Shown: piece after piece, positions 55,623 through 64,000 of the stretch
Position numbering within the stretch: position 1 is the stretch's first letter
Layout: every line of letters starts with the position of its first letter
Source: Streptomyces sp. 378
Lineage (GTDB): Bacteria > Actinomycetota > Actinomycetes > Streptomycetales > Streptomycetaceae
Assembly: GCF_030124145.1 (NCBI RefSeq)
Contig: NZ_JASKMS010000001.1
Location: forward strand, 1-64,000
Direction: 5' to 3'
Length of the DNA stretch: 64,000 bases
Notes under the pieces: model-generated
The model's input: only the letters and a program-made list of their open reading frames with translations
The model's database searches: none
What the model was told of the DNA's origin: nothing
Made by a program: the position numbers and the translations under genes

Positions 55623-56510
55623 ATGAGCAACCAGAGCGGACGCGGGCGCGTGGCGGGCCTACCCGAATGGGACCGCTGCGCGGTCATGGGAGTCGTGAAC
55701 GTCACCCCCGACTCCTTCTCCGACGGCGGCCGCTTCTTCGACACCACGGCCGCCGTCAAACGCGGCCTCGACCTGGTCACCGAAGGCGCGGACCTGGTCG
55801 ACGTCGGCGGCGAGTCCACCCGCCCCGGAGCCACCCGGGTCGACGAGGCCGAGGAACTGCGCCGCGTCATCCCCGTCGTGCGCGGCCTGGCCTCCGAGGG
55901 GGTCACGGTCTCCGTCGACACCATGCGCGCCTCCGTCGCCGAACGGGCCCTCGCGGCCGGTGCCGCCCTGGTCAACGACGTCAGCGGCGGCCTCGCCGAC
56001 CCCCGCATGATCCCGGCCGTCGCCGACGCCGGCGCCCCCTTCGTCGTCATGCACTGGCGCGGCTACCTCCAGGGCGGCAACGTCCGGGGCGAATACGCCG
56101 ACGTCGTCACCGAAGTCGTCGACGAACTGCACGCGCGCGTCGAGGCCGTCCTGGCCGGCGGCATCACCCCCGACCGCGTCATCGTCGACCCCGGCCTCGG
56201 CTTCTCCAAGGACGCCGAGCACGACCTCGCCCTCCTCGCCCACCTCGACCGGGTCCTCGCCCTCGGCCACCCGCTGCTCGTCGCCGCCTCCCGCAAACGC
56301 TTCCTCGGCCGGGTCCTCGCCGCCCCCGACGGCCCGCCACCCCCCGCACGCGAACGCGACGCGGCCACCGCCGCCGTCTCCGCACTCGCGGCGCACGCCG
56401 GAGCATGGGCGGTCCGCGTCCACGAGGTACGCGCCACGGCGGACGCCGTCCGGGTCGCCCGCGCCCTCACCGCAGCACGCGGAACGAGCAGCGCGGAAGG
56501 AACCCGGTGA
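55623..56510 (+). CDS. folP: Dihydropteroate synthase
   Basis: Condenses 6-hydroxymethyl-dihydropterin pyrophosphate with p-aminobenzoate; the sulfonamide target. The 295-residue TIM barrel has MGVVNVTPDSFSDGG (22-36), GADLVDVGGESTRPG (55-69) and the SRKRF near residue 224. The ATG lies 6 nt after TACGCT (leaderless). Overlaps the next gene by 4 bp (GTGA). Start of the folP-NTF2-folB-folK group. Confidence 0.96.
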   Translation: MSNQSGRGRVAGLPEWDRCAVMGVVNVTPDSFSDGGRFFDTTAAVKRGLDLVTEGADLVDVGGESTRPGATRVDEAEELRRVIPVVRGLASEGVTVSVDTMRASVAERALAAGAALVNDVSGGLADPRMIPAVADAGAPFVVMHWRGYLQGGNVRGEYADVVTEVVDELHARVEAVLAGGITPDRVIVDPGLGFSKDAEHDLALLAHLDRVLALGHPLLVAASRKRFLGRVLAAPDGPPPPARERDAATAAVSALAAHAGAWAVRVHEVRATADAVRVARALTAARGTSSAEGTR

Positions 56511-57013
56511 GCGCCCCGCACACCGACGTCGAGCAGGTCGAGGCCGCCAACACCGCCTTCTACGAGGCACTGGAACAGGGTGACTTCGAAGAACTCGCGT
56601 CGCTCTGGCTGACCCCCTCCGACCTGGGCGTCGACGAGACCTACCACGACCCGGCCGACACCGGCGTGGTCTCCTGCGTGCACCCCGGCTGGCCCGTGCT
56701 CACCGGCCGCGGCGAGGTCCTCCGGTCGTACGCGCTGATCATGGCGAACACCGACTACATCCAGTTCTTCCTCACCGACGTGCACGTCTCGGTCACCGGC
56801 GACACCGCCCTGGTGAACTGCACCGAGAACATCCTCAGCGGCGGCCCCGCCCCCGAGGGCGCCGGCGAGGAGCTCGGCCCGCTCGTCGGACAGCTCGTGG
56901 TCGCCACCAACGTGTTCCGGCGCACGCCCCAGGGGTGGAAGATCTGGTCGCACCACGCATCCCCCGTCCTCGCCGAAACCGACGAGGACGAACAGGACGA
57001 CACCCCCACCTGA
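56507..57013 (+). CDS. NTF2-like (SnoaL/DUF4440-type) protein
   Basis: A 168-residue cone-shaped NTF2-fold protein (VEAANTAFYEALEQGDFEELASLW at the start, then TDVHVSVTGDTALVNCTENI and VATNVFRRTPQGWKIWSHHASPV). The family covers isomerase-like and binding proteins. Overlap with folP makes a folate-related role possible but unproven. A 236-bp gap then separates it from folB. Confidence 0.85.
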   Translation: MSAPHTDVEQVEAANTAFYEALEQGDFEELASLWLTPSDLGVDETYHDPADTGVVSCVHPGWPVLTGRGEVLRSYALIMANTDYIQFFLTDVHVSVTGDTALVNCTENILSGGPAPEGAGEELGPLVGQLVVATNVFRRTPQGWKIWSHHASPVLAETDEDEQDDTPT

Positions 57014-57249
57014 GTGGGTACGCGCCAGGAAGTGGTTGGAAGCACCCAGCCACGGGTAGGGGCGGCTACCAGCCTGTGAGCCGACGGGTTCCCCCGGGAA
57101 AACGCCGGATGAACCCTGCCGGACCCGGCCGAATCCCCCACCCCGTGACCCGGCCCCGTCGGTGCGCGCAGGTAGATTCGACCGAGGCCGGTGTGCCGAC
57201 CGCACACGGCACCGCCCGGCCCTGACCGACGATTGCAGGAGTGATTCGC

Positions 57250-57609
57250 GTGGATCGTGTCGCGCTGCGCGGCCTGAAGGCCCGCGGGCACCACGGGGTG
57301 TTCCCGAAGGAACGCGAGGAGGGCCAGACCTTCATCGTGGACCTCGTCCTCGCCCTGGACACCCGCCCGGCCGCGGCCGACGACGACCTGGCGAAGACCG
57401 TGCACTACGGCATCGTGGCCGAGGAGGTCGTGGCCGCCGTCCAGGGCGAGCCCGTCGACCTCGTCGAGACCCTCGCCGAGCGCATCGCCCAGGTCTGCCT
57501 GAAGCACGAGGTGGTACAGGAGGTCGAGGTCTGCGTCCACAAGCCGGACGCCCCGATCACCGTCCCCTTCGACGACGTGACCGTCACCATCACCCGGAGC
57601 CGAGTATGA
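57250..57609 (+). CDS. folB: Dihydroneopterin aldolase
   Basis: Cleaves dihydroneopterin to 6-hydroxymethyl-dihydropterin and glycolaldehyde. The 119-residue protein has the conserved start RVALRGLKARGHHGVFPKER and the catalytic Glu/Lys positions (VETLAERIA and VHKPDAPI). GTG 57250 is chosen because AGGAG lies 8 nt upstream; a GTG at 57241 would sit inside that SD. Overlaps folK by 4 bp (ATGA). Confidence 0.94.
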   Translation: MDRVALRGLKARGHHGVFPKEREEGQTFIVDLVLALDTRPAAADDDLAKTVHYGIVAEEVVAAVQGEPVDLVETLAERIAQVCLKHEVVQEVEVCVHKPDAPITVPFDDVTVTITRSRV

Positions 57610-58217
57610 CCGCGCCCTTCATCAAGGGTCCGACCGACCCGACCGTACAGCCGGTGCCCGCCGCCGTCGTCGAGAAGGTCGACGCCGCCGACACGACGCT
57701 GTCCAACCCCAAACGGGCCGTGGTCGCCCTCGGTTCCAACCTCGGCAACCGCCTGGAGACCCTCCAAGGGGCCATCGACGCCCTGGAGGACACGCCCGGC
57801 GTCCGCGTCAAGGGCGTCTCCCCGGTCTACGAGACCGAGCCCTGGGGCGTGGATCCCGGCAGCCAGCCCGCCTACTTCAACGCCGTCGTCGTCCTCAAGA
57901 CCACCCTCCCGCCGTCCTCGCTCCTGGAGCGCGCACACGCGGTCGAGGAGGCCTTCCACCGCGTCCGGGACGAGCACTGGGGCCCCCGCACCCTCGACGT
58001 CGACATCGTGTCCTACGCCGAGGTCGTCTCCGACGACCCGCGGCTCACCCTCCCCCACCCCCGCGCCCACGAACGCGCCTTCGTCCTGGCCCCCTGGCAC
58101 GACCTGGACCCCGAGGCGCAGCTGCCCGGCCACGGCCCCGTCGCCGGTCTGCTGGACTCCGTCACCCGCGACGGCGTGACACCCCGCGCGGACCTGGAAC
58201 TCCGGCTGCCCGAGTAG
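57606..58217 (+). CDS. folK: 2-amino-4-hydroxy-6-hydroxymethyldihydropteridine pyrophosphokinase
   Basis: Transfers pyrophosphate from ATP to hydroxymethyl-dihydropterin, giving the FolP substrate. The 203-residue protein has VVALGSNLGNR (about 39-49), VYETEPWG (about 78), and the active loop WGPRTLDVDIVSY (about 127). About 35 N-terminal residues precede the usual fold. Ends the fol group; 59 bp before a DUF3180 gene. Confidence 0.94.
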   Translation: MTAPFIKGPTDPTVQPVPAAVVEKVDAADTTLSNPKRAVVALGSNLGNRLETLQGAIDALEDTPGVRVKGVSPVYETEPWGVDPGSQPAYFNAVVVLKTTLPPSSLLERAHAVEEAFHRVRDEHWGPRTLDVDIVSYAEVVSDDPRLTLPHPRAHERAFVLAPWHDLDPEAQLPGHGPVAGLLDSVTRDGVTPRADLELRLPE

Positions 58218-58276
58218 CCGTTAAGGTCAAGACGGCCGCGAACCGGGCCGGAAGCCGGGGGAACCGAAGGGACACC

Positions 58277-58765
58277 GTGAGAGAGCTGCGTATCCGGGTG
58301 CTGGCCGGCGTCTTCGTCGTGGCCGCAGTCCTGTCCTGGGCGGGCGCCCGCCTGTGGAACTCGGTCGGAACGCTCCCCAGCGTCCCCCTGGCCGCCCCCG
58401 TCGTCCTCGCCGTGATCGCCGTGATCCTGCTGGCCACCGCGCTCTCGATCCGCGCCCGGCTCAAGGCCCAGCGCGAGCGCCGCCCCGAGGCCAAGGGCGT
58501 CGACCCCCTCATGGCGGCCCGCGCGGTCGTCTTCGGCCAGGCCAGTGCCCTGGTCGCCGCCCTCGTCTCCGGCATGTACGGCGGCACCGGCGTCTTCCTG
58601 CTGGAGTCCCTCGACATCCCCGCCCGCCGCGACCAGGCCGTCTACGCCGGCCTCTCCGTCCTCGCGGGCATCGGCGTCATAGCGGCAGCGATCTTCCTGG
58701 AACGCGTGTGCAAGCTCCCGGAAGACGACGAGAACGACGGCACGGGGGTGGCCCCGACGGTCTGA
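58277..58765 (+). CDS. DUF3180 membrane protein
   Basis: A 162-residue actinobacterial protein with four membrane spans (about residues 8-28, 36-58, 84-104, 122-142). DUF3180 genes regularly follow folK in actinobacteria; the function is unknown, possibly linked to pterin handling. GTG start. Convergent with folE, 20 bp between the stops. Confidence 0.88.
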   Translation: MRELRIRVLAGVFVVAAVLSWAGARLWNSVGTLPSVPLAAPVVLAVIAVILLATALSIRARLKAQRERRPEAKGVDPLMAARAVVFGQASALVAALVSGMYGGTGVFLLESLDIPARRDQAVYAGLSVLAGIGVIAAAIFLERVCKLPEDDENDGTGVAPTV

Positions 58766-58785
58766 CGCGGGGCTTCGGCGGGGCG

Positions 58786-59391
58786 TCAGCGGGCCATGAT
58801 GAGGCTCATCGCCTCGTTCCGCGTCGCCATGTCCCGCAGCTGTCCCCGCACGGCCGACGTCAGCGTCTTGGCGCCCGGCTTGCGGATCCCCCGCATCGAC
58901 ATGCACATGTGCTCGCACTCCACGACGACGATGACCCCGCGCGGCTCCAACATCTCCATCAGGGAGTCCGCGATCTGCGTGGTGAGGCGTTCTTGTACCT
59001 GGGGGCGCCGGGCGTAGACGTCCACGAGACGGGCCAGCTTGGACAGCCCGGTGATCTTGCCGTTGGTGGCCGGGATATACCCGACGTGTGCGACTCCCCG
59101 GAACGGTACGAGATGGTGCTCACAGGTCGAGTACACCTCGATGTCCTTCACCAGCACCATCTCGTCGTGCCCGATGTCGAACGTCGTCGTCAGCACGTCC
59201 TCGGGCTTCTGCCACAGCCCCGCGAATATCTCCTTGTACGCCCGCGCCACCCGCGCCGGCGTCTCCCGGAGGCCCTCGCGGTCCGGGTCCTCACCGACCG
59301 CGATCAGCAGTTCGCGTACGGCGTTCTCGGCGCGCTTCTCGTCGAACTCGCCGATCCGGCCGTCGCCGTCCAGCGTCACGGGGTCGGTCAT
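58786..59391 (-). CDS. folE: GTP cyclohydrolase I
   Basis: First enzyme of tetrahydrofolate synthesis, turning GTP into dihydroneopterin triphosphate. The 201-residue protein has the zinc ligands in [10 protein letters not shown] (C and H) and in [10 protein letters not shown] (the second C). The downstream enzymes folP/B/K lie opposite and convergent. A strong terminator upstream (59444-59479) separates it from ftsH, so it has its own promoter or depends on read-through. Confidence 0.96.
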   Translation of the reverse strand: MTDPVTLDGDGRIGEFDEKRAENAVRELLIAVGEDPDREGLRETPARVARAYKEIFAGLWQKPEDVLTTTFDIGHDEMVLVKDIEVYSTCEHHLVPFRGVAHVGYIPATNGKITGLSKLARLVDVYARRPQVQERLTTQIADSLMEMLEPRGVIVVVECEHMCMSMRGIRKPGAKTLTSAVRGQLRDMATRNEAMSLIMAR

Positions 59392-59443
59392 CTGGTGCCT
59401 CGTTCCTGTGTCTTCACGGGGCGGCCTGCGGAAATGGCGAAAA

Positions 59444-59479
59444 GCCGCGCCCCCCAGGCTAAAACCTGGGGGGCGCGGC
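59444..59479 (-). terminator. Terminator between ftsH and folE
   Basis: A perfect 15-bp stem GCCGCGCCCCCCAGG (59444-59458) pairs with CCTGGGGGGCGCGGC (59465-59479) with a 6-nt loop. On the minus strand it is followed by TTTTCGCC, a classic rho-independent signal. Confidence 0.9.
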
Positions 59480-59517
59480 ATCCATTCCGGGGCCGTGGGC
59501 CGCCGGGAGAGCCGGGA

Positions 59518-61593
59518 TCAGCTCTCGGGGCGGTCCTCCGGGGTCCGCTCGGGCGCCGGGGCGGGCTCCGCCGCGGTGCTCTTCGCGGTGGAGATGGCCG
59601 GCGTCGCGCCGTTCGCACCGTTCGTCAGGGCCAGCTCCTTGGGGGAGAGGACCGGCGGGCGGGTGGACGGCGTGCGGCGGGAGGAGCCGGTCCAGGCGGG
59701 CCTGGGCGGGCGCTTGACGATGGGGGCGAAGATCTCGGCGATCTGCTCCTTGCCCAGCGTCTCCTTCTCCAGCAGCTGCAGCACGAGGTTGTCGAGGACG
59801 TCGCGGTTCTCGACCAGGATCTCCCAGGCCTCGTTGTGCGCGGTCTCGATGAGCTTCTTGACCTCTTCGTCCACGAGCGCGGCGACCTCTTCCGAGTAGT
59901 CGCGCTGGTGAGACATCTCACGGCCGAGGAAGGGCTCGGTGTTGTCGCCGCCGAACTTGATCGCGCCGAGACGCTCGGTCATGCCGTACTGCGTGACCAT
60001 CGCGCGGGCCAGACCGGTGGCCTTCTCGATGTCGTTCGCGGCGCCCGTGGTGGGGTCGTGGAAGACGAGCTCCTCGGCCGCGCGGCCGCCCAGCATGTAG
60101 GCGAGCTGGTCCAGCATCTCGTTGCGCGTGGTCGAGTACTTGTCCTCGTCCGGCAGGACCATCGTGTAGCCGAGAGCACGGCCTCTCGACAGGATCGTGA
60201 TCTTGTGGACGGGGTCGGAGTTCGGCGAGGCCGCCGCGACCAGGGCGTGTCCGCCCTCGTGGTACGCGGTGATCTTCTTCTCCTTGTCCGACATGATCCG
60301 GGTCCGCTTCTGCGGGCCCGCGACCACACGGTCGATCGCCTCGTCCAGCATGTGGTTGTCGATCAGCTTCTGGTCGCTGCGGGCCGTCAGCAGGGCGGCC
60401 TCGTTCAGCACGTTGGCCAGATCGGCACCCGTCATGCCGGGCGTACGGCGGGCGACGGCCGACAGGTCGACGTCGGGCGCGACCGGCTTGCCCTTCTGGT
60501 GGACCTTGAGGATCTCCAGACGGCCCTGCATGTCCGGGCGGTCGACGGCGATCTGCCGGTCGAAGCGGCCGGGGCGCAGCAGCGCCGGGTCGAGGATGTC
60601 GGGCCGGTTCGTGGCGGCGATGAGGATCACGCCGCCCTTGACGTCGAAGCCGTCCATCTCGACGAGGAGCTGGTTCAGGGTCTGCTCGCGCTCGTCGTGA
60701 CCGCCGCCGAGGCCGGCGCCGCGGTGGCGGCCGACCGCGTCGATCTCGTCGACGAAGACGATCGCCGGGGCGTTCGCCTTGGCCTGCTCGAACAGGTCTC
60801 GGACTCGGGAGGCACCGACACCGACGAACATCTCGACGAAGTCGGAACCGGAGATCGAGTAGAAGGGAACGCCCGCCTCGCCCGCGACGGCGCGTGCGAG
60901 CAGGGTCTTGCCGGTGCCTGGGGGCCCGTAGAGCAGGACGCCCTTGGGGATCTTGGCGCCGACGGCCTGGAACTTGGCCGGTTCCTGGAGGAACTCCTTG
61001 ATCTCGTGGAGCTCCTCGACGGCCTCTTCGGATCCGGCGACGTCGGAGAAGGTGGTCTTGGGGGTGTCCTTGGTGATGAGCTTCGCCTTGGACTTCCCGA
61101 AGTTCATGACCCGGGAGCCGCCGCCCTGCATCTGATTCATCAGGAACAGGAACACGACCACGATCAGCACGAAGGGCAGCAGGGAGAGCAGGATGCCGAC
61201 GAACGGGTTCTGCTTGGACGGCGAGACGGTGTAGCCGTCCGGGATCTGCTCGTCCTGGTACTTGTTCTGCAGCGTATTGGCGATGGCAACGCCTTGATCG
61301 CCGATGTAGCTCGCCTGGATCTTCGAGCTGCCCTCGATCTTTACGCCGTCTTTGAGCGTGGCCTTGATGGTCTGCTCGTCACCGGTGGTCAGCTTGGCCG
61401 ACTCGATCTTGTTCTGGTTGATCGCCTGGACGACCTGGCCGGTGTCCACCGTCTTGTAGCCGCCGGACGAGCCGACGACCTGCATCAACACGACCACGGC
61501 AAGGACGGCCAGCACGATCCACATGACCGGCCCACGGAAGTATCGCTTCACGTCCATCCATACGGAGCGGTGCCGCCCCGTCCCTCCTGCCAT
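59518..61593 (-). CDS. ftsH: ATP-dependent zinc metalloprotease FtsH
   Basis: Membrane AAA protease of 691 residues that removes faulty membrane and regulatory proteins. It has a first membrane span (about residues 22-42), a short periplasmic domain, a second span (about 128-147), the AAA domain with Walker A GPPGTGKT (about 224), SRH near residue 340 and the zinc motif HEGGH (about 443). The C-terminus has a Ser/Pro/Ala-rich tail. The ATG at 61593 has no SD; an internal ATG (61557, MDVKRYF) is where homologues often start. Confidence 0.96.
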   Translation of the reverse strand: MAGGTGRHRSVWMDVKRYFRGPVMWIVLAVLAVVVLMQVVGSSGGYKTVDTGQVVQAINQNKIESAKLTTGDEQTIKATLKDGVKIEGSSKIQASYIGDQGVAIANTLQNKYQDEQIPDGYTVSPSKQNPFVGILLSLLPFVLIVVVFLFLMNQMQGGGSRVMNFGKSKAKLITKDTPKTTFSDVAGSEEAVEELHEIKEFLQEPAKFQAVGAKIPKGVLLYGPPGTGKTLLARAVAGEAGVPFYSISGSDFVEMFVGVGASRVRDLFEQAKANAPAIVFVDEIDAVGRHRGAGLGGGHDEREQTLNQLLVEMDGFDVKGGVILIAATNRPDILDPALLRPGRFDRQIAVDRPDMQGRLEILKVHQKGKPVAPDVDLSAVARRTPGMTGADLANVLNEAALLTARSDQKLIDNHMLDEAIDRVVAGPQKRTRIMSDKEKKITAYHEGGHALVAAASPNSDPVHKITILSRGRALGYTMVLPDEDKYSTTRNEMLDQLAYMLGGRAAEELVFHDPTTGAANDIEKATGLARAMVTQYGMTERLGAIKFGGDNTEPFLGREMSHQRDYSEEVAALVDEEVKKLIETAHNEAWEILVENRDVLDNLVLQLLEKETLGKEQIAEIFAPIVKRPPRPAWTGSSRRTPSTRPPVLSPKELALTNGANGATPAISTAKSTAAEPAPAPERTPEDRPES

Positions 61594-61743
61594 AGTGAGT
61601 TTGATAAAGACTGTTCTTCGGACGGTACCCCAGCATTGTCACCTGAAGCCGCGAGGGACAACTGGCGATCCGCCTACGCATGCTCCAACGGCGGGAAGTC
61701 CGCTGGGGTTCCCGATCACCGGCACGGCACCCCGGCCGGGGTG

Positions 61744-62304
61744 TCAGCCGCCGTACACGTGGGGCGCGAGCGTACCGACGAACGGGAGATTGCGGTACTT
61801 CTCGGCGTAGTCGAGGCCGTAGCCCACGACGAATTCGTTGGGGATGTCGAAGCCGACCCATTCCACGTCGATGGCCACCTTCGCGGCCTCGGGCTTGCGC
61901 AGCAGCGTGCACACCTTGAGGGATGCGGGCTCGCGCGAGCCGAGGTTGGAGAGCAGCCAGGACAGGGTCAGGCCGGAGTCGATGATGTCCTCCACGATCA
62001 GGACGTGCTTGCCCTTGATGTCGGTGTCGAGATCCTTGAGGATCCGCACCACACCGGAGGACTGGGTGCCCGCCCCGTACGAGGATACGGCCATCCAGTC
62101 CATGGTGACGGGGGTGGACAGCGCCCGCGCGAGGTCGGCCATGACCATCACCGCGCCCTTGAGGACTCCGACGATCAGAAGGTCCTTGCCCGCGTACTCC
62201 GCGTCGATCTTCGCTGCCAGCTCGGTCAGCTTGGCGTCGATCTCTTCCTTGGTGATGAGCACCTTCTCGAGGTCGGCACCCATGTCTTTCGCGTCCACCC
62301 GCAT
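61744..62304 (-). CDS. hpt: Hypoxanthine phosphoribosyltransferase
   Basis: Purine salvage enzyme making IMP/GMP from hypoxanthine/guanine and PRPP. The 186-residue protein has [16 protein letters not shown] (about 46) and the PRPP motif [13 protein letters not shown] (about 100-112), with the flexible loop [11 protein letters not shown]. Start at 62304 (MRVDAK); an ATG at 62283 (MGADLEK) is an alternative used in some annotations. Together with tilS and ftsH this is a conserved block. Confidence 0.95.
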   Translation of the reverse strand: MRVDAKDMGADLEKVLITKEEIDAKLTELAAKIDAEYAGKDLLIVGVLKGAVMVMADLARALSTPVTMDWMAVSSYGAGTQSSGVVRILKDLDTDIKGKHVLIVEDIIDSGLTLSWLLSNLGSREPASLKVCTLLRKPEAAKVAIDVEWVGFDIPNEFVVGYGLDYAEKYRNLPFVGTLAPHVYGG

Positions 62305-62366
62305 CACTTTCGGTCGTCCCACCGGCCGAACGGCCCCTCCTGGCGACTGCGGGGAGGGGTCGTGGT

Positions 62367-63404
62367 TCAGCCTTGCCGAATCACCAGTCTGCCACCCTGC
62401 CGCTGTGCCACGACTTTGCCGGGGAGGTTGATGGCTCCCTGACCGCGCCAGCCGGTGATCAGCCGGTCGACTTCCTCGATGTGGCGGGCGAACAGCGATC
62501 CGGCGGGCGCACCGGCCGCGATGGCGGCCCGGCGCAGGACGCGGCGGCGTACGGCGGGCGGCAGGGCGTAGAGCTTGGCGCATTCCAGGAGTCCGGCGTC
62601 GTCGCGGACGGTGGCCTCGGCCTGACCGGCCCAGGAGTCGAGGGCGTCGGCGTCGTCGCGGGAGAGCCGGGCCGTGCGGGCGAGGGCTTCGACGACGCCT
62701 TTGCCGAGGGCCTTCTCCAGGGCGGGCAGGCCTTCGTGGCGCAGCCGGGAGCGGGTGTAGGCCGGGTCGGCGTTGTGCGGGTCGTCCCAGACGGGCAGGG
62801 ACTGGACCATGCAGGCCTTGCGGGCGGTCTGCCGGTCGAGTCCCAGGAAGGGGCGGCGGTAGCGGCCGCCGGCCCCCGAGACCGCGGCCATGCCGGACAG
62901 GGAGCGGATGCCGGAGCCCCGGGCGAGGCCGAGCAGGACGGTTTCGGCCTGGTCGTCGCGGGTGTGGCCGAGCAGGACCGCGGCGGCGCCGTGGCGTTCG
63001 GCGGCGGTGTCGAGTGCGGCGTAGCGGGCGTCGCGGGCGGCGGCTTCGGGTCCGCCGGCGCGGCCGACGGTGACGGCGACGGAGTCGACCGGGTCGAGGC
63101 CGAGTTCGCGCAGGCGCTGGACGACCTCCGCGGCGCGGGCGTCGGAGCCGGGCTGGAGTCCGTGGTCGACGGTGACGCCGCCGGCCCTGATGCCGAGCTT
63201 GGGGGACTCGAAGGCGAGGGCGGAGGCGAGGGCCATCGAGTCGGCGCCGCCGGAGCATGCCACGAGCACGAGCGGCGGCTGCTGCGGCTCGTGCGGGGAG
63301 GCGTGCGGGACCGCGGCGGGGGCGCGGTGGTGTTCGGTGAGGAGGTCGTGGAGGACGCGGCGGACCGCCAGGCGTATCGCCGCGACCGCAGGATGGGGAC
63401 CCAT
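62367..63404 (-). CDS. tilS: tRNA(Ile)-lysidine synthetase
   Basis: Adds lysine to C34 of tRNA-Ile(CAU), changing both codon and amino-acid identity. The 345-residue protein has the PP-loop [14 protein letters not shown] (about 47-60), [20 protein letters not shown] (about 145) and an N-terminal extension. It is essential in bacteria studied. It lies 62 bp upstream of hpt. AAGGGAAC precedes the ATG at 63404. Confidence 0.95.
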   Translation of the reverse strand: MGPHPAVAAIRLAVRRVLHDLLTEHHRAPAAVPHASPHEPQQPPLVLVACSGGADSMALASALAFESPKLGIRAGGVTVDHGLQPGSDARAAEVVQRLRELGLDPVDSVAVTVGRAGGPEAAARDARYAALDTAAERHGAAAVLLGHTRDDQAETVLLGLARGSGIRSLSGMAAVSGAGGRYRRPFLGLDRQTARKACMVQSLPVWDDPHNADPAYTRSRLRHEGLPALEKALGKGVVEALARTARLSRDDADALDSWAGQAEATVRDDAGLLECAKLYALPPAVRRRVLRRAAIAAGAPAGSLFARHIEEVDRLITGWRGQGAINLPGKVVAQRQGGRLVIRQG

Positions 63405-63600
63405 GTCCGGTTCCCTTCATGAAGTTTTCGGGGGGTGAGCCCGCGTGACGGTCACGCAGAGTGTGTAGATGGTGACAGAACCGGGCCGTTCCCCGAGCAT
63501 TGCACGCCTACCCCTCCGTCACGGTCCCTCGGACGGGTGATTGGAGGGGCGTTCGCCTGCCGTCGGCCGATTTCCTTTCACGACCGTGCCGCGATGTTCA

Positions 63601-64000
63601 CTACTCCGCCCTGCGATGCACCCGCGCGACCCAGTCCGCCGGTTTGGCGATCTCCGACTTGGTGGGGAGGGTGTTGGGCGAGGTCCACACACGGTTGAAG
63701 CCGTCCATGCCGACCTCGTCGACGACGGCCCGCACGAAGCGTTCGCCGTCGCGGTACTGGCGGAGCTTGGCGTCCAGGCCGAGCAGCTTGCGCAGGGCCA
63801 GGTCCAGGCGGGAGGCGCCCTTGGCGCGGCGCTGCTGGAACTTCTCGCGGATCTCGCCGACGGACGGCACGACGGACGGGCCGACGCCGTCCATCACGAA
63901 GTCGGCGTGGCCCTCCAGCAGGGACATCACGGCCGTGAGGCGGCCGAGGATCTCACGCTGGGCGGGGGTCTGGACGATCTCGACGAGGGAGCGGCCCCCG
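63601..64000 (-). CDS. Zinc-dependent metalloprotease of DUF2342 type (partial, C-terminal end)
   Basis: The window ends within the gene; about 132 C-terminal residues are seen. The segment LLEGHADFVMDGVG holds an EGHAD motif of the family, followed by FQQRRAKGASRLDLALRKLLGLDAKLRQYRDG and a C-terminal FNRVWTSPNTLPTKSEI. The family is also called coenzyme-F420-biosynthesis-associated protein. The function is not known. In Streptomyces it lies next to tilS, separated here by a 196-bp spacer with no clear features. The start lies beyond the window. Confidence 0.85.
   Translation of the reverse strand, partial: GGRSLVEIVQTPAQREILGRLTAVMSLLEGHADFVMDGVGPSVVPSVGEIREKFQQRRAKGASRLDLALRKLLGLDAKLRQYRDGERFVRAVVDEVGMDGFNRVWTSPNTLPTKSEIAKPADWVARVHRRAE

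Noticed and set aside
58354..62442. A 1362-codon open frame on the plus strand over ftsH, hpt and folE
   Set aside because: It is antisense to ftsH, folE and other clear genes and its amino-acid make-up is typical of GC-rich shadow frames.

Overview
This is a window of Streptomyces chromosome, judged from very high G+C with strong third-position bias, actinomycete-specific families (Lsr2, SCO3374-type protein, DUF3180, DUF2342-type metalloprotease, BACON-domain sigma-like protein) and an intact sigE-cseABC operon. From memory, the gene order resembles the S. coelicolor core between trpS1 and the tilS/hpt/ftsH block. I see no prophage, integrative element, CRISPR array, tRNA gene or secondary-metabolite cluster. 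It is mostly conserved core genome with unusual regulatory and repeat structure between genes.

Layout. 1-320 is the leader/promoter region of an rRNA operon transcribed leftward out of the window. 499-1693 is an auxiliary tryptophanyl-tRNA synthetase behind a Trp-codon attenuator. 1738-5900 holds proC, an ABC export pair whose start lies in a long palindrome, a methyltransferase and a membrane protein. 6197-8880 holds an SH3-type protein and a Ser/Thr kinase with a beta-propeller. 8943-13400 holds ilvD, a TetR regulator, a TIM-barrel isomerase-like protein and a Ppx/GppA phosphatase. 13472-21265 holds a Cys-rich protein, a sigma-like/BACON membrane fusion and the DNA-maintenance genes radA, disA and mutY.

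21550-24917 is the envelope-stress operon sigE-cseA-cseB-cseC. 25191-30513 holds glyoxalase/AraC, MFS/TetR, an M23 peptidase and a secreted HAD phosphatase. 30823-37161 holds clpC, an SCO3374-type gene, lsr2, a GNAT enzyme, a BlaI-type regulator and small proteins. After a noncoding tandem repeat (37.2-37.75 kb), 37884-43306 is a cofactor operon for CoA and NAD: a DUF2520 protein, panC, nadB, nadC and coaX. 43487-55549 holds a threonine-aldolase-like enzyme, a NarL two-component pair, a MidA-like methyltransferase facing an orphan nuoD2, two PH-domain proteins, a coiled-coil protein, an esterase and an MprF-like lipid aminoacyltransferase with a sigma-E-like promoter.

55623-64000 holds the folate genes folP/folB/folK facing folE-ftsH-hpt-tilS and a partial metalloprotease gene.

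How it works together: sigE-cse senses envelope damage and probably drives the MprF-like gene 30 kb away. radA has a promoter matching the SOS-independent DNA-damage consensus. At least thirteen translation starts sit 6-7 nt after a TAnnnT hexamer, which suggests leaderless mRNAs.
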